Assembly: GCA_031257695.1 (NCBI GenBank)
Contig: JAIROB010000110.1
Location: 1-8,623, forward strand
DNA length: 8,623 nt
Source of the DNA: Treponema sp.
Lineage (GTDB): Bacteria > Spirochaetota > Spirochaetia > Treponematales > Breznakiellaceae
Direction: 5' to 3'
Notes under the pieces: model-generated
Told to the model about the DNA's origin: nothing
Seen by the model: the letters and a program-made list of their open reading frames with translations, nothing else
The model's database searches: none
Made by a program: the position numbers and the translations under genes
Part shown: positions 5,722 to 8,623 of the stretch, piece after piece
How positions within the stretch are numbered: position 1 is the first letter of the stretch
How the letters are laid out: each line of letters opens with the position of its first letter

Positions 5722-7508
5722 TGACGGAATTGCGGAAGCCCGAAGAGACCGCGTCAAGCATGACGACGCCGGACATGACCCTTGATCCGGCAATTATCAA
5801 ACTCATTGACTATGCCAAGGAAAAGAAAACCCTCTCCTTTGACGAGCTTTCCGATTTTTTGCCCGAGGAGTACACCGGGAATTCAGACATAATCGATCAG
5901 GTGCTCAGCCGTTTGGGCGAAGCCGGGGTTCAGATCATCACCGACGTGGATATGGGGGATGACGACGCCGAGCCGGATGTCCGGAAAAAAGCGGAGGCGG
6001 ACAAAAAACGGCTGGTTTACAACGAAAAGGAATCCTCGGTGGACGATCCCATCCGGCTGTATTTGCGGGAAATCGGGAAGGAGAGCCTGCTCACCGCGGA
6101 GCAGGAGGTGGAGCTCTCCAAACAAATGGAGAGCGGGGAAAACATCATCAAAGGGGTTATAAAAAAGTCGGGGATGGTTATTCCGGAATTTTACCATATA
6201 ACCCAGCGCGCCTTTTCGAAGAAGGACCCCAGGGAGCTGAGCCTGACCAAAAAGGAAGCCACCGAATACCTCGCCGAGCGCCGGCGGCTGAACCAGTTTT
6301 ACAAAGAAACCCTCAGGGTAATCGGGCCGGATTTGCGGAGCTACATTGAAAACAAACGGAGGATCATCAACCGGGGGGGCGATATTTTTGAGGACCGGGA
6401 ACTGGCGGAACTGCGCTCCCATATTCTGGAGGAAATCGAAAACGCGGAGATCCATCCTGACGAAATCGTGGGCTTTTCGGACAAGTTTGTCCAGGCCGCA
6501 AAAAAAATAAAGCGGTACAAGCGGGAACAGGAGCGTATCGAAAAGCGGCTCCGGGTAGGCTCCCTCAAGGAACTGCGGGCGTTGGGCCGCGGCTTGACTA
6601 TTAAGGAAGACCGGGAGAAGCTGGAGGCCAACCTGAACCTTACGTCGGACGAGATAAAAGAACTTATCCGCCATATCCAGGTGACGGAGAAAAAACTCCG
6701 GCAGATGGAATCGGAATTTGAGGAATCCATAGAATCCATCAACCAGATGGCCCGGGAGATAAACCGGGGTCGGGTGATGATGAAGAACGCCAAGGACAGG
6801 CTTATCAAGGCGAATCTCCGTCTGGTAGTGTCCATTGCCAAGAAGTACACCAACCGGGGGCTTCATTTTTTTGACCTGGTCCAGGAGGGCAATATCGGCC
6901 TCATCAAGGCGGTGGAAAAGTTCGAGTACCGCAAGGGCTACAAGTTTTCCACCTACGCCACCTGGTGGATACGCCAGGCCATAACCAGGTCCATCTCGGA
7001 TCAGGCCAGGACCATCCGGGTGCCGGTCCACATGATAGAGCAGATCAACAAGGTGGTTCGGGAATCCCGGCAGCTTATGCAGGTTCTGGGCCGGGAACCC
7101 ACGGACGAGGAGATAGCCGAGCGGCTCGGCTGGACCGCCCTGCGGGTAAAGTCGGTGAAAAACGTCGCCCAGGAACCGATCAGCCTGGAGACCCCCATCG
7201 GGGAGGAGGAAAATTCCCTGTTGGGGGACTTTATCGAAGACAAGGAGGTGGAAAACCCCTCAAGTCAAACCGCGTTTACCCTGCTTCAGGAGCAGCTTTC
7301 GGGGGTGCTTGCCACCCTGCCGCAGCGGGAGCAGGAGGTGTTGAAGATGCGCTTCGGCCTGGACGACGGGTATTCCCTTACCCTGGAGGAGGTGGGGCTC
7401 TATTTCAACGTCACCCGTGAACGGATCCGGCAGATCGAGGCCAAGGCCCTGCGCCGGCTGCGGCATCCCCGGAGGAGCCGGAAGCTGAAGGATTACCTCG
7501 ATCACTGA
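5721..7508 (+). CDS. rpoD: RNA polymerase primary sigma factor (sigma-70)
   Basis: This is the housekeeping sigma factor, which recognises -10 and -35 promoter elements as part of RNA polymerase holoenzyme. The 595-residue protein has region 1.1 (about 20-95), region 1.2 ([18 protein letters not shown], 108-125), a long non-conserved region (about 141-350, highly charged), and region 2 (about 356-440). Region 2 includes the core-binding [17 protein letters not shown] and the -10 melting and recognition segment [19 protein letters not shown] (412-430). Region 3 follows (about 441-515), then region 4 (about 520-590) with the -35 helix [20 protein letters not shown] (564-583). The presence of regions 1.1 and 1.2 and the long insert marks it as a primary and not an alternative sigma. 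The start overlaps the dnaG stop by one base, with AAGGAAG about eight bases upstream. Expression probably comes both from the operon and from the promoter inside dnaG. Confidence 0.98.
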   Translation: MTELRKPEETASSMTTPDMTLDPAIIKLIDYAKEKKTLSFDELSDFLPEEYTGNSDIIDQVLSRLGEAGVQIITDVDMGDDDAEPDVRKKAEADKKRLVYNEKESSVDDPIRLYLREIGKESLLTAEQEVELSKQMESGENIIKGVIKKSGMVIPEFYHITQRAFSKKDPRELSLTKKEATEYLAERRRLNQFYKETLRVIGPDLRSYIENKRRIINRGGDIFEDRELAELRSHILEEIENAEIHPDEIVGFSDKFVQAAKKIKRYKREQERIEKRLRVGSLKELRALGRGLTIKEDREKLEANLNLTSDEIKELIRHIQVTEKKLRQMESEFEESIESINQMAREINRGRVMMKNAKDRLIKANLRLVVSIAKKYTNRGLHFFDLVQEGNIGLIKAVEKFEYRKGYKFSTYATWWIRQAITRSISDQARTIRVPVHMIEQINKVVRESRQLMQVLGREPTDEEIAERLGWTALRVKSVKNVAQEPISLETPIGEEENSLLGDFIEDKEVENPSSQTAFTLLQEQLSGVLATLPQREQEVLKMRFGLDDGYSLTLEEVGLYFNVTRERIRQIEAKALRRLRHPRRSRKLKDYLDH

Positions 7509-7588
7509 GGCGCCGGCGGGAAATCGGCGTATAGGTCATAAATTACTTTAACTAGTATGAAAATATAGACGAATAATGGGGAGCATAC
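7509..7588 (+). promoter_or_regulatory. AT-rich intergenic gap after rpoD; possible promoter
   Basis: A small inverted repeat (CGCCG 7511-7515 with CGGCG 7525-7529) follows the rpoD stop but lacks a U-run, so it is at best a weak attenuator. The rest is strikingly AT-rich compared with its surroundings. TATAGA (7564-7569) and TAGTAT (7553-7558) are possible -10 boxes, but neither has a good -35. The ribosome binding site GGGGAG (7578-7583) for the next gene is clear. Confidence 0.25.
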
Positions 7589-8431
7589 ATGGTAGTAGAA
7601 GACGTTTTTGAGAAGCTGCGGGCCCTGCAGGATATACTGTCGGAAAAAATTGTTCTGGAGAAAGATATCCAGGAGATACCGAAACTCCTGATAACCCAGG
7701 AAGAGCTTTTGGCCCGGCTCAAGGAATCGTATATTAAACGGAACCAGGAATATAAAACCGCCAAGATGTCCGAGGGGGAGTACCGGAACCTTTTGATGCA
7801 GGCGGAGGCCGACCGGGAAAAGTCGGAAAAAAACATGGATTCCATCAGCACCCAGCGGGAATACGAGGCGTTGGACAAGGAAATTCGGGACGCTTCCGAG
7901 AAGGAGCAGCACTATCGCAAGGAGCTGCAGCGGGAAGAGCGGGTTCTGGCGGAATTGGACGAGCAGATCAGGCAGAGCAATTCCCTCATCGAGCAGCAGG
8001 AAAAGGATTTGGCGGAACGCCGGGCGAGCATCGAGGCGGAGATTGTGGAAAAGAGAGCCGAGGTTGCCGAACTGGAGCAGCAGGAACAGGGCATTATTCC
8101 CGGCCTCGATCCTGAGGTGCTCTTTAAGTTCGAGCGGATCATTCGGAACAAGGGGGGCCGGGGCATTGTGGCCATCAAGGGCGGGGTCTGTATGGGCTGC
8201 CACATGATACTCCCCGCGGAGTTTGCCAACCGGGTCCGCAAGGGGGAAGATATTGTGTTCTGCCCCTACTGTTCGCGGATACTCTTTTATGAAGAATCCG
8301 AGCAGGGCGAAGAAGAATTCTTCGACACCGAAGATATGGGCAGCCTGGCCGATCTTGACGACATGGACGACGAAGAATATGACGAAGACGAAGAGGAGGA
8401 TGAAAAGGTCAATATAGACTATGAGGAATGA
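7589..8431 (+). CDS. Coiled-coil C4 zinc-ribbon protein (CT398/COG1579 type) with acidic tail
   Basis: This 280-residue protein has a long charged antiparallel coiled coil (about residues 5-168), then a C4 zinc ribbon with C201 and C204 (CMGC) and C225 and C228 (CPYC). It ends in a tail (235-280) in which 27 of 46 residues are Asp or Glu and only one is Lys. The first two parts match the widespread COG1579 family. The one member I know with a studied partner, Chlamydia CT398, was reported to bind sigma-54 and a type III secretion component; that is family knowledge, not evidence for this protein. Position directly after rpoD makes a transcription-related role plausible but unproven. The acidic tail could mimic nucleic acid or bind basic proteins. 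The start is set by GGGGAG five bases before the ATG. A hairpin terminator follows the stop, and then rnpB. Confidence 0.88.
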   Translation: MVVEDVFEKLRALQDILSEKIVLEKDIQEIPKLLITQEELLARLKESYIKRNQEYKTAKMSEGEYRNLLMQAEADREKSEKNMDSISTQREYEALDKEIRDASEKEQHYRKELQREERVLAELDEQIRQSNSLIEQQEKDLAERRASIEAEIVEKRAEVAELEQQEQGIIPGLDPEVLFKFERIIRNKGGRGIVAIKGGVCMGCHMILPAEFANRVRKGEDIVFCPYCSRILFYEESEQGEEEFFDTEDMGSLADLDDMDDEEYDEDEEEDEKVNIDYEE

Positions 8432-8455
8432 GAGCCCCCCTTTTTGGGGGTTCTT
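8432..8455 (+). terminator. Hairpin terminator after the zinc-ribbon gene
   Basis: Five C's (8436-8440) pair with five G's (8446-8450) across a TTTTT loop. With one bulged C the stem can be extended by GAG-side bases 8431-8434 to 8451-8454. The following sequence is U-rich but interrupted by C and G, so termination may be partial. It sits one base after the stop codon and just before rnpB. Confidence 0.55.
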
Positions 8456-8467
8456 CGTTCCCGGAGA

Positions 8468-8623
8468 AAACGCGTCAGACGTTTCTCCATGCGGCGGTTA
8501 TATGACGATGAACCTGGTTCCCGCGGCGCAGATAATTCTGCGGCGAGGAAAGTCCGGGCTCCGCAGGGCATGATGCCGGGTAACGCCCGGGCGGCGGAGG
8601 GGCGACGCTCCGCCGACAGACAG
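8468..8623 (+). ncRNA. rnpB: RNase P RNA, 5' part (3' end outside window)
   Basis: This is the catalytic RNA of ribonuclease P, which trims the 5' ends of precursor tRNAs. The diagnostic conserved region I, GAGGAAAGTCCGGGCTCC, is at 8545-8562, followed by CAGGGCATGATGCC and then GGTAACGCC inside the P8 hairpin (CCGGG 8576-8580 with CCCGG 8586-8590). The P9 hairpin follows (CGGCGGAG 8592-8599 with CTCCGCCG 8608-8615). A P3-like stem, CGCAGA with TCTGCG around TAAT (8527-8542), comes just before conserved region I. The order agrees with the ancestral type A fold. The window stops at ACAGACAG, just before where the next conserved region is expected. The 5' end is not marked by the sequence; 8468 is an estimate and could be off by 20 bases or so. 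Confidence 0.93.

Noticed and set aside
5883..7031. A 382-codon open frame on the minus strand
   Set aside because: It is a shadow of rpoD, whose conserved regions fully explain this stretch; no plausible protein family or ribosome binding site was seen.
7502..8203. A 233-codon Leu/Phe-rich open frame on the minus strand that resembles a membrane protein
   Set aside because: The hydrophobic look comes from reading the complement of Glu/Lys-rich coiled-coil codons. The plus-strand gene has a ribosome binding site and a zinc ribbon.
1..8623. CRISPR array, insertion sequence, tRNA, toxin-antitoxin or phage-defence module
   Set aside because: No direct-repeat array, transposase, terminal inverted repeats, tRNA-like fold or defence gene family was recognised on either strand.

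Overview
The window looks like ordinary chromosomal core of a fairly GC-rich bacterium. The best guess is a spirochaete of the Treponema group, for example a termite-gut type. That guess rests on protein resemblance and on the order mltG-dnaG-rpoD-zinc ribbon gene-rnpB; it is inference, not proof. No mobile element, CRISPR array, tRNA or obvious horizontally acquired block is visible, and I found no convincing undescribed multi-gene system.

Layout. (1) Positions 1-864 hold the 3' part of rho, cut by the window edge, followed closely by rpmE (ribosomal protein L31). (2) A GC-rich hairpin separates these from a convergent glyoxalase-fold (VOC) gene on the minus strand, which has its own extended -10 promoter. 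(3) From 1415 everything runs on the plus strand in a tightly packed row. A YkgJ-type cysteine-cluster protein has its stop codon abutting the start of a metallo-beta-lactamase-fold hydrolase. Then come mltG (murein endolytic transglycosylase), dnaG (primase) and rpoD (primary sigma factor); mltG/dnaG and dnaG/rpoD each overlap by one base. (4) After an 80-base AT-rich gap comes a coiled-coil zinc-ribbon protein of the CT398/COG1579 type with a very acidic tail, then a hairpin terminator. (5) The window ends inside rnpB, the RNA of ribonuclease P.

How the genes fit together. dnaG and rpoD form the core of the classical macromolecular-synthesis operon (replication priming and transcription initiation). 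Here rpsU is not the upstream partner; a cell-wall enzyme, mltG, takes that position. Rho, L31, RNase P RNA and a possible RNA-polymerase or sigma-associated zinc-ribbon protein make the neighbourhood rich in information-processing functions. The YkgJ/metallohydrolase pair is translationally linked and of unknown role.

Signals most worth a second look: an uninterrupted run of nine G's inside the YkgJ-type gene, next to a perfect inverted repeat (possible slippage switch); a near-consensus promoter inside dnaG with an AT-rich upstream element and extended -10, well placed to drive rpoD separately; a VOC protein lacking two of the four glyoxalase I metal ligands; a TOPRIM variation in DnaG; and the acidic-tailed zinc-ribbon protein beside rpoD.
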